From Gigaspora rosea (taxonomy: Eukaryota > Glomeromycota > Glomeromycetes > Diversisporales > Gigasporaceae), in assembly GCA_003550325.1 (NCBI GenBank), contig QKWP01000244.1, positions 265,910-329,909 of the forward strand: DNA of 64,000 bases, written 5' to 3'. A program made the translations under genes and the position numbers. Positions 47,315-59,605 of the stretch are shown in pieces; within the stretch, counting starts at the first letter, position 1; each line of letters opens with the position of its first letter. Below the pieces are notes generated by a model. It was not told the DNA's origin. It saw only the letters and a program-made list of their open reading frames with translations, and did not search any database.

Positions 47315-47455
47315 TATTAATAGCGATAATTATAACTTTCAATTTTGTACTGTATATGAAATAATTATTTTTCGAAATAAACTTTTTATGACGCTTTTAT
47401 TATAAATTATTAAATCAATGCATATACAAATTGCAAATATATACAAATCAATAAA
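47315..47455. promoter_or_regulatory. Probable bidirectional promoter
   Basis: This 141-bp AT-rich spacer lies between the divergent Cys-rich (minus) and primase-helicase (plus) genes. TATAAATTATT is at about 47401. The function is inferred from position only. Confidence 0.4.
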
Positions 47456-50400
47456 ATGAGTTTGTCTAGTGAAGCAAAAAAACATCTTCATGGATCATTA
47501 CAACATCAGCATCTAAATCAAAAATTGGTCGAATATAATGAAGCAAAAAGGTTCTTCATTGGTTTAACGGATCTTGATTATAAACCCGGTCATAGAGAGC
47601 ATACATTTTATAAATACTGGCTTGCATCTAATGGTCATACTGATAAAAATGATACTGCACTTTTAGATGCATATCAACCTGAAAAAATTCATTCTCAGTA
47701 TGTAATCCGGATGGAGGGAAAAGGTTATACAGTGATTGATCACCCTTCTGAAGTTTATAGAATGCCAAATACACATGAATGTATCGATGGAAACCAGCAT
47801 CTTCGCTTGGTAATTGATATTGATGCAAGGCAAAAACCTGATCCTACAAATCCTAAAGTGCCTTCCTTAGACAATAAAAAAATAACACGAGAAGATTTGT
47901 TATCTAGAATTTTAGTAGCTTGTGCAGATGCATTAAGCCTTATTCCCGATTGTATGCCTTTCTTAAATTCTTTTGCTTTAGCTAGTTCGTCAAATGCTGA
48001 GAAATGTAGTTGGCATATTATTTATCCTCGTGCCCAATTCATAGATTATAGAGAACTTAAGGAATTTACAGAAAAGGTTATAGAATTAGTTGGGGAACCA
48101 TATTCAAAATTTATTGATAATGGCCTTCTCAAAACACATTTTAACCTTCGGCTTCTAGGATCAGCAAAGGAAGGTCGTATAAAAAGACCAGCTATTTCTT
48201 CAGTTAAAAACGGATTTAAAAATTTAGATGATTATCTAGTTCAGCCTAAAGAGAATTATTCCGTGATCTGGCCACGGACTTTTTCAGAAGAAAAGCCAAC
48301 AGAGGAGGAATTTAAACCTATCAATAATGAAGATGCTTTGGTTAAAGGAGCTAATCTAGTTATTGCGAAATTTGGATAGCTCGAAATTGGAAGAACTGAG
48401 AAGGGTTTGTTAACTTTCAATCATGATCGGTTAAAAAATGTCCTATATGTGACGTTAAACATGAAAAAGATCAACTCTATGGATTTATTCGAAAAAATGG
48501 TCATTTTATACTCAAGTACTATCGGCAAAAACAATATAAGCCGGATCATAAGGGTCTTAGCTTCGATAAACTATCAGATAAAGTTGAATCAGAAGTGAAA
48601 CCCATGAAGTGGGGATTAATTGAAAGATTGTCCAAGGCTGTAAAACATCCACGCCCACTCGTAGAATTATCTGGAAATAATATTAATGTTAAGGAAATGG
48701 AGGACGCCCCAGAAGCTTATCCAGATTTCATGAATGAGGAACCTACTACAACCCTAATTCGCTCACCTGTTGCCAGCGGAAAAACAAAAACCTTAAGAGA
48801 GATTCTTAATTCTTTAGCTAAAAGTGAAGCAAATTTACCTTGTTTTAACTGGGTTTCATATCATAAAACTCTTAGTAATGAAACTAAAAGTAAAATCGAA
48901 GTATTACAGAAATCTGGGCTTCGTGTATGCCATTATCAGGAAAATGAAGGTAATTTGGCTATACGTGACTGGGATGTTATTATTGTTCAGGTCGAAAGTA
49001 CACATCGTCTTAATTTCCATGAAGGTCATTCTAATGTAGTTATTTTAGATGAAGCGAATGGTATTATGCATCAAATAGCAAGTGGAATCCATGCACGAGA
49101 ATCTGAAAATGCCATGCGAGATTTGTTAAAGTCGGCTGTTCACGTGGTTGCCGCAGATGCTTTTGCAAATGAATCGACTTTAGCCTTCTTAAGACAATAC
49201 CGGGGTGAAAACATCCGAGTTTTTGATAATAAGTATCAGCCACGTAAAAGTGAGACCGTAAAAATCCTTTATGATTCAAATAAAGGCTCAGAAGCTATAC
49301 GTAAAGGTCTTGAGATGCTTAAAGAAGGTAAGCGTGTTGTCTTTTCAATGACCTCCTGCAAAAAGGCTCGGGCAATAGCTAATCAAGCATCTAAGTTGCA
49401 AAAACCAGACGGTTCATTTATTTTGTCACGTGTTTATTTTAGTCAAATGGATGGAAAACAACGGCAGGATGACTTTGCTGATATTAATGCTACCTGGAGT
49501 GGCCTTGATTGTGTAATCTATACAAGTACTGTGGAGTCAGGCATCTCGTTCGAAATTCCTAACTATTTTGATGCAATTATAGCAATTAGTAATATTAAAA
49601 CAGGAGTACACGCTGAAGCATTTACTCAGATGCTTTATCGAACTCGCGATTGCCCGTATCGTATTGTTTCTCTTTACAATAGTAAAACACATTCTGAGAT
49701 TTTTAAAGAACCAAATCGTGACCTTATTCGTGCAGAACTTTTGGCCTTAAGACCTGGAGATTTACCAACTGCAATAAAGGGGCACCGTGAATGGAACAAA
49801 ATCGCTGACTGTTATATACTTGATTCATCTCCGGCAGTAGAAACCTATATTGAGGTTGAATATCAGAGACGCTTATCAGCCAAATATTTTCCGGAAATTC
49901 TTTGTAGTTTGATTGCTAATACTGGAGCATCACTAGAATTAATCGCAGTAGAAGATACCAAATTAGCCAAAGCTTCTCGTACAGAAGTATCTCATACTAT
50001 TAAGAATACTAAAAAAAGGATCGAAAGTTCTGATGCAGAATTAATAGTCAATGCTCCAGATATCAATCCTAATGAAGCTGAAATGCTTAAGCTAAATCCT
50101 GAACGTTCTTTTGCTGATAACATGACCCTACAACGACATTATTTATGGAGAACATATGCTTCAGGCGATATTGGAGGTAACGATGATATTCGAAACTGGA
50201 GTATAAATAATGATGACTGGATTAAACTTTGTGACATAGATTTTGTAAAAAAATTCAATAGTCCTGAGCCTTTACAACATTTTAGGAGGCTGGCATATTT
50301 CAGAAGACAAGGTTTCAATGCAATAAATTCTGTAGAAAATCTAAAAATCAAAGAAGAAATGCAGTGGGAAGATTCACATGAATCTGTGGATCTGTCCTCA

Positions 50401-51204
50401 GTTGATTTGCATAAATTTTATTTAGCAAAACAATGGGAAGCGGTACATAATCTTGTCCAATCGATAGGTTTTAATGATATTGATGATACAAATATTCTTT
50501 CTGGTGATGATATAGCTAAGACTTTTGACCAATCACGGGAAAAAATCGTTAAAATTCGAGAAGATGCATTATTGCTCTTCGGTTTTAAGACCAGAGCTAA
50601 AGGATTACCTGATCTCAATGCTACAATAAAGTTCATTAATGCAATACTAGGTAATTGGTGCGGTTATACTATCAAGAGTGGAGAAACTCGTATAGGCCCA
50701 AGAACTAATCGGATATGGAAGAAAACTTATTGGATTCATCGTGTGCCACCTAATGGTGCTGGATTTGAAACTATAGAAAGAATAATGGCTATAAAATTGA
50801 ACGATCCTAATTATCACTCTACAGATCCAATTCTTCCACCATATAAACCTGAATCAATTAATGAAATTCAAAAACTTTTTGACTCAATACTTGTTACTAC
50901 TGATATTACCATTTCAGAGAAAGCAAAACTTCGATGCTCTGTTTCATCTAATAATAAGGATTGTGAAGAAAGTTCTTGCAATAATGTAAATGAGGAATCT
51001 GCGACAAATTTATCTCAATCACCTTCTATAATATTAACTCAAGATCGATCAAATGATTTTGAGCAATTCTCAAGTATTACTGAAACTAAGAAAGAGATAC
51101 CCGAACTTTTAACCACAAAGTATCTTCCTTCAGAAATTTCTCTATCTTCAGAATATCTTATTAAAAACGAATCTGATATAGACACACTTATTCTTCTTTT
51201 ATAG
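47456..51204 (+). pseudogene. PrimPol-type primase fused to a herpesvirus-origin-binding-protein-like helicase
   Basis: The first frame (47456-48379) is an archaeo-eukaryotic primase: D121/D123 in LRLVIDIDAR, S185-x-H187 in EKCSWHIIYP, D221 and R232 in FIDNGLLKTHFNLRLLGSAK. After an in-frame TAG at 48377-48379, the sense continues (LEIGRTEKGLLTFNHDRLK). A one-base shift near 48435 then leads into a zinc-finger-like CPICDVKHEKDQ...GHFILKYYRQ and directly into the second frame (48595-51204, 869 residues). The helicase has Walker A SPVASGKT (K63), Walker B ILDEAN (152-155), TSTVESGISF and QMLYRTRD (motifs V and VI). The order fits the Herpes_ori_bp helicase family. The expected fourth zinc ligand appears as Tyr. 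One intact protein would unwind and prime the element's own DNA. Confidence 0.85.
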
Positions 51205-51216
51205 CAAAAATTCTAA

Positions 51217-51426
51217 ATGTCGAAAGAAAAGCTAGAACAATGGAGATTCGAGATTGCTTTTGAAATGTGGGATAATAATAATTATTGGAAAAAAGAGCAC
51301 GAGAGCATGGATGAGATCGCTTTCTTAGATCACAAGCGGAAGTTTGAAGCAAAAATGGGCGTTCCTACCACTCCATACAAAAAAGAATTAAAAAGGCAAT
51401 TTATGGTTCTCATTGAATACGTATAA
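51217..51426 (+). CDS. Small charged protein after the helicase
   Basis: 69 residues, MSKEKLEQWRFEIAFEMWDN to MVLIEYV, rich in Trp, Glu and Lys, with predicted helices. It starts 12 bp after the helicase stop, so the two may be co-transcribed. No domain recognised. It may equally be a fragment of a longer gene. Confidence 0.45.
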   Translation: MSKEKLEQWRFEIAFEMWDNNNYWKKEHESMDEIAFLDHKRKFEAKMGVPTTPYKKELKRQFMVLIEYV

Positions 51427-51897
51427 TTATGCTTCTAACTCTGAAGAAGATGTTAAAACACAGTATACCTCTGGCAGAAGGTATATTGCTATATTTAACT
51501 AATCATTTTTGTCGACTCTTACTGTAAGTATGGGAAAAAATTCAAATAAAAATTAATATTCCAATACCTCAATACCTAGATCATATAAAGGGGTTTTTGG
51601 GTCGTGGTAAATAGATCTCTTGCTCAATTCACGTAAGTACTAGAGGTATATAGATAAGGTAATTTAATCGATAACCATTTTTGTATTATGTAATTTTGAT
51701 CGAGGTGTACTTTTCAGTAAATAATACGTATATAGTATATTCAAAAAAAATTGGTGTTTAGTCAAAGTATAAAATTCGAAGAAAATCAGTGTCCAGTCAA
51801 AGTAAAATTATTATAGAAATGACGATTATGCTTTGGATAGACACAAAAGTATATTATTTTAGCTACATAATTCGAAAAAAATCAGTGTCTAGTCAAG
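51427..51897. other. Spacer with extra subterminal repeat units
   Basis: No gene. From about 51745 there are additional diverged copies of the CAGTGTCCAGTCAAAGT / CTTTGGATAGACAC repeat unit that forms the inner part of the right terminal repeat, beyond the region matched on the left. Confidence 0.6.
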
Positions 51898-52793
51898 GTA
51901 TAATTACTAATGTTATAAAGTGTACTTTGGATAGACATCAAATAAATATAATTCAAAAAAAATTTAGTGTCTGGTCAAGGTAAAATTTATAGAAAGGATA
52001 GTTATACTTTGGATAGACACAAAGAGTATATATAATTCGAAGAAAAATCGGTGTTCAGTCAAGGTATAATTCGAAGAAAATCGGTGTCCACCCAAGGTAA
52101 AATTATTATAGATACATATATATTATAGAAATTATGCTTTGGACTGACACAAAATATGTGTACTAATTCGTGAAAAATCGGTGTCCACCCAAGGTAAAAT
52201 TATTATAGATACATATATATTATAGAAATTATGCTTTGGACGGACACCAGGTAGGGATAACAATTCGGCACTATGTGTCTTATTCTTGGGTAATATAATA
52301 GATAACAATTGGGCACTGCGTGCCTTATCCTCGATGGATATTCAAATGCATTATAATAATTAGCAATTCGGCACTACGTGCCTCAAACCTGGCCCTCATT
52401 GAGGAATTAACCAGAAATCAGCCATGACTAAACCGGTATACATTATGTCGCATGTGGGTGACGACAAAAATCAGATACAGTTGCCAAACTAGCATACAAT
52501 AGTTGGTGACCTGACGACAAAAATTAGCCACAGTCGTCATCCAAGTGACGTGAAAAATAGAAATCGAATGTCAAGCCACCCATATATCTTGATAGCTCTC
52601 AGATGATGATACAAATATAATTTACACATCACCTAATCGCATTGTCATCATATGTGTTAGAGTGACGACAAAAAATTGATCGCGCCATCATAAGTAGGTA
52701 TCAGTTTGGGTCATAAGTAGGCATCAATCTGGACCATAAGTAGGTAACAGTCTGGAGTAAGTCGGTAACAGTATATATATACTGTTACCGACT
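51898..52793. repeat. Right terminal inverted repeat of the 14.6-kb element
   Basis: Complement of 38170-39071, differing by scattered substitutions and small indels. It contains the tandem GTGTCC-type units (about 51898-52250) and ends in a perfect 34-bp palindrome at 52760-52793. Confidence 0.92.
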
Positions 52794-52932
52794 GATGTCA
52801 ACCTGGGTAGTCTTTAATTGAAGCAGCACGAGGTTATGTGCTAGTGTGATTTATGGTATGTGATATAGGACGAGGGACACCAAAGAATATAAATAGGTAA
52901 TCTCCTAGTTAGGTTGCAAGTACGGCATATAG
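52794..52932 (+). mobile_element. SINE, middle part
   Basis: Continuation of the SINE interrupted by the 14.6-kb element. It starts with the duplicated GATGT and ends with the GCATATAG duplicated by the next insertion. Confidence 0.65.
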
Positions 52933-53514
52933 CAGTGTTGGAAATTGGACATGTCCAATTAAAATTTTTGATTGGACAGTTTTGGACATGTCCAAAACTG
53001 TCCAAAACTGTCCAAAATTGTCCAAAATTGTCCAAAATTATTCAAATTTTTTAAAATTAGTAAAATATATAATTTTATATTTTTCTACTTAAATAAATAA
53101 TAAAGATTAATCTAAGTTTTATATTTAGGATATTGCTAACTTTGCTCCTAGTGATTTAACCACCCTACAATTTACCAATCAGGTTGCAAGATCTTGTATA
53201 ACAAATAAATAAATTTTTAAAAAAATTTAGAAAAAATTTTAAAAAATGATCAATATCACAAAATTTTATTACAAAAACTAGCTTTGGGTTATTAAGTAAA
53301 AGTTTTTAGTAACTAATTTTGCATATAAATAGTCTATCTTCTAACTTAATATAACCTGTACCCTAACCCTAGTCTTTAAAAAAAATTATTTATATAAAAA
53401 ATTCCATAAAAATTAAGGGTAGTTAAATGTTATAATTTTAACTAGGAGTTAAAATTAGTTGAATTCTTATATTTATATATTATAAAAATATTAGATAATA
53501 TATATAGGGTAATA

Positions 53515-54449
53515 CAGTTTACCCCCGTTAATATCAACCCCGTAGATATCAACCTCCCGTTAATATCAACTTTATTAACAAAACAAATTTTCCTATATTA
53601 AAATTCCTCAGCATATATCAACTCTATTAATATCCCTCGTTGATATCCCTATCAACATAAAATAATTTTTTTTTATAATAAATATTCCTCTGTTGATATC
53701 TTTAGCCAATAAAAATTGACAATCCGCCAGTCAACTGGAGAGCGATCATAATAACATAATGCAGATTACATATAAAAATCACTATAGGCGAAATGTGGCA
53801 GTCTTCCATCTAAAATTTTTTTATACTAAGTTAACGGTACATGTCCACTAATTGAAAATTGTAGAGCTCATTGAGACGCATCTAATGGTGGTTAGAACAT
53901 ACAAATCGGCCCAGTGGATGGCGAGATATCGCCAAAGAACGATTGGCCGACTATATAAAATCCCTATGCAAACAAACATTGTTTACATAGAGATTTTATA
54001 TAGTCAGCCAATCGTTTTTCGACGATATCTCACCATTCACTAGGCCGATTTGGATGATCTAACTACCTTAAATGCGTCTCGATGAGCTCTACAACTTTCA
54101 ATTAGTGGACATGTGCCGTTAACTTAGTAAGAATTTTTTTTTAGATGAAAGCATGCCACATTTCGCCTATAGTGATTTTTATATGTAATCTGCATTACAT
54201 TACACTATAACCACTCTCCAATTGACTGGCGGATTATCAATTAAATAAAAAATCACATGACATGACAAATTACCAATCAAAAAATTGACAAGTAATACCG
54301 ATAGTATACTTATCTTTTGTTTTAAAATGCAGTTTTTTATTGGTTAAAGCTTTATAACACATGAATAGCCAATCCCCCTTTGTTATCAACCCGCATATAT
54401 CAACCAAATCACTAAATTCAAATAGGTTGATATTAACGAGGGTAAACTG
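53515..54449. mobile_element. Pogo/Tigger-like MITE nested in the hAT-like element
   Basis: Inverted ends begin CAGTTTACCCCCGTTAATAT, complemented at 54449, with TA on both sides (53513-53514 and 54450-54451). CAGT ends plus TA duplication fit pogo-like elements. A strong foldback fills its centre. Confidence 0.8.
53715..54240. repeat. Long foldback inside the pogo-like MITE
   Basis: Mirror arms of about 250 bp (AATCCGCCAGTCAACTGGAG at the left, CCAATTGACTGGCGGATT at the right) meet at about 53980. The arms share the GATGATCTAACTACCTTAAA and TGAGACGCAT words seen in other foldbacks of the window. Confidence 0.8.
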
Positions 54450-54555
54450 TATTAATCAAAACATATTATAGTAAGATTAAAAAATTAATAAAAAATTAAA
54501 AGTAATACTAAGTATTATTAATTAAAATAATTATGTATATTAATGTCTAATATAA

Positions 54556-54790
54556 TTATTGTCACGGCTGATGCTGAAGTTGGCTGATGCTGAAGCTCAG
54601 GGGTCTCTATTGGAAACTATAAGCCTGCTAAAATCCACATATACTCTATAAATATAAAATCTACACCCAAACCCTACCCTAACCCTATAAGACAAAAGCG
54701 AAAAAAACATCTAAAAAAAATTTTAAAATTTTATATCAAAATAGGTCAAAGATTCAGCATCAGCCAACTTCAGCATCAGCCGTGACAATT
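54556..54790. repeat. Foldback/MITE with TTGTCACGGCTGATGCTGAA ends
   Basis: Perfect inverted ends of about 36 bp, TTGTCACGGCTGATGCTGAA... and its complement, each containing a direct repeat of GGCTGATGCTGAAG. It is nested inside the hAT-like element. Confidence 0.85.
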
Positions 54791-55255
54791 ATTATGCTAA
54801 GCTTTTACAAATAACATCTAGAGAAAGTTAATAAAATAACCAAATTTTTTTTAATAAATTTGTTGTATTTCTATTAACTCTACCCAATATTATATAGCAA
54901 TTTTTTAGTTTCACTAAAGCATGCTTTGATTATTTTCTATATTATAAAATCATTAGATATTATATTAAAAGATATTGATTTAAATATTGAAATATATCTA
55001 GAATGATGTTAAAATTTTGCAGAATTAAGCTTAATATAAACCAAAAGTTTAACCTATACTCTCTTTTTTGGATATTATTTAAGCAAATAGTATAATTATA
55101 TTAGAAAATATTTGATTGGCTAATAAAATTATTATATATAAAATAATTGTCCAAAACCAATTAAATTTAGTTTTGGTTTTGGACAAGTTTTGGACAGGTT
55201 TTGGACACTGTGTCCAAAAACCAAAATTGTCCAATTTCCCAACACTGGCATATAG

Positions 55256-55330
55256 TGTAGAACCTTCGGGCGGACTACTCAAATAGGCGACCAAAAGTTG
55301 CACGTATGGCTATATGTACTCTCATTAACC
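55256..55330 (+). mobile_element. SINE, right part (truncated)
   Basis: TGTAGAACC...GCGGACTACTC...GGCTATATG matches the body of the complete SINE at about 17915-17975, then similarity fades. Confidence 0.6.
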
Positions 55331-56030
55331 AAGAATATATTATTTAAAAATCTAATAAAAATCCACTTTCACGCGACATTGCGAAGGTATAAAAAAAAAT
55401 TAAAAAAAATATAAATAATAATTATATAAGTTACTAATTGACTAGTAGTTTTAAAAATGATTCAAGCTGGATCAATAGATCTCTAACTTGGATTATACCA
55501 AGTACATATTGGACTATATTTTCAAAATATTTCAAAATTTTGTATGATGTATCGAAATTAATCTACAAATTTTGTATTAGGGAGCTTCCAGAAATTAGCT
55601 GATTTCTGGGTAGATGGTAGGTTAGCTAAAGTATCAGATGTAATTCCAGCCAAAATTTCATAATTCCGGCCAAAGTTGCAAAATTATTTTTGACCAAAAT
55701 TATAGATTTATTAATAATATTTAATTGATGATCCGTATGCAAACCAGTGAAATTTATTATTAAAATTTGAAGAACATTTTGTAGATCACTTATAAAAAAA
55801 ATCATGAGTACCAAACTTTACACTAAAGGTCAATAGGCAAAATTAATATTGAACCTGTATTAAAAATTAGTGTAACTGAATTGTCAAAGCCACGAGAACC
55901 AGATTTTAATAAATTTTTTTTACGAATTTCGATCGTTAAAAACTTTTTATTAGGGAAACGCCAGATTCTGACCTTCCAAAAAGCTATAATTCACTAGTAC
56001 CAGTATGACAATATATCAAGTTTTTACTAT
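55331..56030. other. AT-rich spacer with a truncated foldback fragment
   Basis: From about 55580 (GAGCTTCCAGAAATTAGCTG) a piece related to the foldback at 7801 is visible. The word TGATGATCCGTATGCAAACC near 55731 recurs as its complement near 63062. No gene seen. Confidence 0.5.
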
Positions 56031-59000
56031 TTATTGAAAAATACTACATTGACTAACGAGTGCAATTTTTTGTTTATGCTGTGTCGCATATCGTCCTATC
56101 CAGTTTTGAATCGTTGACACCTTCGGAACGTCACTTTCTTCTAAGTTACCCGTTTTTACCAGCTCAAGTAATTCAGTATGCATCTCTTCTGCGGTATAAC
56201 GATCACTTTTGTTAATGTTACCCGCTAAGAAATATCCTTCCAGATAAGTTATAACATGTTTACTGATTCTTTTACCTCCGCCTCTTTTTCCAAATTTTTG
56301 GTTTTCTTTTAAAGCCCAGCCTAATGCAAGTGGAAATTCACTGTATATATTTTTATTTGATGGTAGGGTCAAATTGCGATTTTTTTAAATGTATGTGGAT
56401 ATTTATAACTGCAAATGAATTTAGTTTTACCTTTCTTCATTTGAATTCAATGCTTCAGCAGATAATTCTGTAATTACATTGTAATTAGTTGAATTTTAGT
56501 ATTACCGTAGACCACTGTATACAATACCCGGGGTCTTATTCAAGAACTCCGTTTTTAAAATTGAATAGTACCCATGGGTACTGTGTGAAGAACCGGGTAC
56601 TATATTTGGGGATATATCATAGTAAAAGTAGTAAATCAACATAGTTATACCCCCAGGTCTTATTCAAAAAACAGGATGGTAGGGATGGTGAATAATACCC
56701 GGGTCTTAATCATGGGGGGTATTATTTTAGGGGGTTACTGTATACAGTGGTCTACGGTACTTTTACGCCCGTTAACAATACCTGTTTTCTGTAATTCCGG
56801 TTCTTGGGATAATTTATTATTCAATAAAGATATCAAATCTTGTTTTGTACTTTCATTATTATAGCTAACTCCTCGATTTGTTAATTGCGTTTTCAGTTGA
56901 TCAACTGTTAAACGATCAGGATGGATTTCTAAAATAGAAAATTAGATAGCAGTATTATAGGGTCCGTATGATTTCACTGGCAATCACTTCAAAAACACCG
57001 CATTCCATCGACATTCGCCTCACTGACAAACTTATTTTACGGACAATTAATTTCATCTCGTAGACAGTATATTTCACCGACAACTCATTTCACAGAAAAT
57101 TTTTTTATAAACCGCACTAATCTTAACTCTAATTTTAAGCCTAACCCTAACGACAATGACCAGAATTACTTTGTGAAATGAGCTGTCGGTGGTATTATAC
57201 TGTCTATGAAATGAACTTGTCTGTAAATTAATCGTCTGTAAAATAAGCTTGTCGGCGAAATATGGTGTCTTTGAAGTGATTGTCGATGAATTGATCAAAA
57301 CAGCATGATTTAGTAAAAAAAAATTCATTACTTGACTTATGTGGCATTGGAACAAACCATGGAGACTTGGGAACTGAATGCTGAGAAACTTGAGGATTTG
57401 GCTTTTGAATATCTTTTTTTTGTAACTTTTCTAATTTTGCAGGCGTAAATTCATTCCATTCACCAATATTAGGAATCGCACGTGCTCGAACATATCCCGT
57501 ATTATTATCGTCCCATGGCCATTCCCATGAAAACCAGTTTGAATTACCTGGTAAAGTATTAACCCGCTTTTTACCTGAAACTAATATATATAAAGTTAGT
57601 TTGCAATTATTTAACAGCTTATTTATCATTTATTACCTTTAGGACGCTCCGGCTCTAAGTGAGCCACTGATGTTCCACGAATCCCTTCAATGGCCAATTC
57701 AATATCTGATCCTTGTGCAATATTAAATCCTAAACGAACATGACGATTAATTGCATGGGAAATCTGTAGTTATTTTAAAGGTAAGTTGTTGAATAATCAA
57801 ATAATGTTATAATATTTTTGCATAATAATAACGCATAGCTGCGCATTATTTAGGGATGCATATGTGCGATATTTGAATCACTTTTTATACCGAACACAAT
57901 AGATTCGGTATAATAAATCTACAGTACTAGCTATATATGAGTGCAGTCAAAGGAAACCTTGTCATTGGGATTTCAATTAGATTTGTTTCGGACTCCAGGA
58001 TGTATTATATGTAATATATAATACGTCATTTATTAAATTTTTCATGGACAAGTTCTGGAGTCTGAAATAAATATAATTGAAAGCCCAATGACGGTTTTCC
58101 TTTGACGGCACTCATACGTTGATCCAATTAGATTCAAATATGGTAGGGGAGGGTTATTTTTGGACACACATGGGTGTTATTTTAAACCAAGTATATAAAT
58201 TTCAAAAAGTAGAAATTTCAAAATAACGCCCATGTGCATTATTGCATGCAATACAATAGATTGATATTCAGACCTGGGCATGGTGAGAATCAATTGTTGT
58301 TTTCGCTTCCCCTGCTTCAAGAAAAGTCCATTTTCTAACATATATATTATACCATTCTTTCCACCTTCCCATAATCAACATCAAATCTGCGTTATGATAA
58401 TGGGGGCCATTATCTGATATAAAAACAACCCATTCTGGCTGAGGATCTATTTCTGATATTGCAGCATGTAAGGAGGAAGCCGTGAACCAGGCGTCTTGAC
58501 GGGTATCGGTTGACCAATGATCGAATGCATGAACTTGTAAAGTAGTATTATTATACAGGCGAGTATATATCAATATTGAATGTAATGTCCATCCTTTTTT
58601 TCCAAAGAAGTCTTGTTTTGTTTCGCGTGCACTTTTTGGTAAAATTTTCATTTTATAATCTACTATAATTAGGGCACCCGTTTCATTGAGCTCTCCTAAT
58701 TGTGCATTAAGTTGTGCGTTCAAATAAACTTTTCGAGTCTGATGAGCCAAATAATATAATAAATATTCTTTTAATTCACTTAATTCATTATGAAGATCGG
58801 ATGGTATATGCTCTTGAATTTGTGCAAATAAATTGAAAAAGGCTCCACAACGGTTGCAGGTTAGATTGTGTGATTGCGAACATGCACCAAAAGCATATAG
58901 CATACAATGATTTATACAGGTATTATGTTTAGTATAACCACAAGAATCAACTTTAAGTTCATTTTCATAATCTTTTTTCAAATACCTTTGCAGATTATTA

Positions 59001-59568
59001 CATTCGGTAAGTAGTCGTTCCTTATCGTTATTTAACTAATTAGTAGATACTAAAATATAACTTTCTCGTTATAGTAAATTCTTGATATAAGTATCGCCAA
59101 GTGAAAACCTAGAACTTTAAAATTGGGTCTGAATTATTTCACCGACAATCACTTCAAAGATACTGCATTCCATCAACAATCACTTCACCGCCAAGCTTAT
59201 TTTACAGACCAGACAAGTTCATTTCGTAGACAGTATATTTCACCAACAGCTCATTTCACAGAAAATTTTTTTATAAATCGCACTAACCTTAACTCTAATT
59301 TTAGGCCTAACCCTAACAACAATGACTAGAATTACTTTGTGAAATGAGCTGTCGGAAAATTATACTAGTATTATACTGTCTACGAAATGAACTTGTCTTT
59401 AAATTAAAATAAGCTTGTCGGTGAAATGAATGTCTGAAATATGGTGTCTTTGAAGTGATCGTTGATGAGTTGCAATTTAAATTATGGTATTATTAAACTT
59501 CAAATCGATATAACAAAATGCATTATCGAATTTTTTTTTTTTTTAGTATCCTATGCAAAATACCTGGA

Positions 59569-59605
<37 letters not shown>

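Larger units (their letters stand above)
38170..52793. mobile_element. 14.6-kb composite DNA transposon with primase-helicase, two recombinases and Gag/protease
   Basis: The borders are AGTCGGTAACAGTATATATA at the left and its complement at the right. A 5-bp target duplication GATGT (38165-38169 and 52794-52798) flanks it, and removing the element rejoins the SINE sequence. About 0.9-kb terminal inverted repeats enclose at least ten genes: endonuclease-like, rve integrase, coiled-coil, Gag-like, retropepsin-like, RING-like, tyrosine recombinase, Cys-rich, primase-helicase and a small terminal protein. The integrase and long TIRs resemble Polintons/Mavericks, while the primase-helicase resembles those of some large DNA viruses. 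The Gag and protease resemble LTR retrotransposons, but no reverse transcriptase is present. Several genes carry stops or frameshifts, so this copy is probably dead. I do not recognise the combination as a named family. Confidence 0.9.
52933..55247. mobile_element. hAT-like non-autonomous element, 2.3 kb, host of nested MITEs
   Basis: The ends CAGTGTTGGAAATTGGACA and TGTCCAATTTCCCAACACTG are flanked by the perfect 8-bp duplication GCATATAG (52925-52932 and 55248-55255). Both ends carry repeated TGTCCAAAA/TTTTGGACA words. No transposase frame is present. It holds a pogo-like MITE and another foldback. Confidence 0.9.

Noticed and set aside
39000..51500. Reverse transcriptase or DNA polymerase B within the large element
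   Set aside because: No YxDD, DTD or other polymerase signature could be found in any frame supported here.
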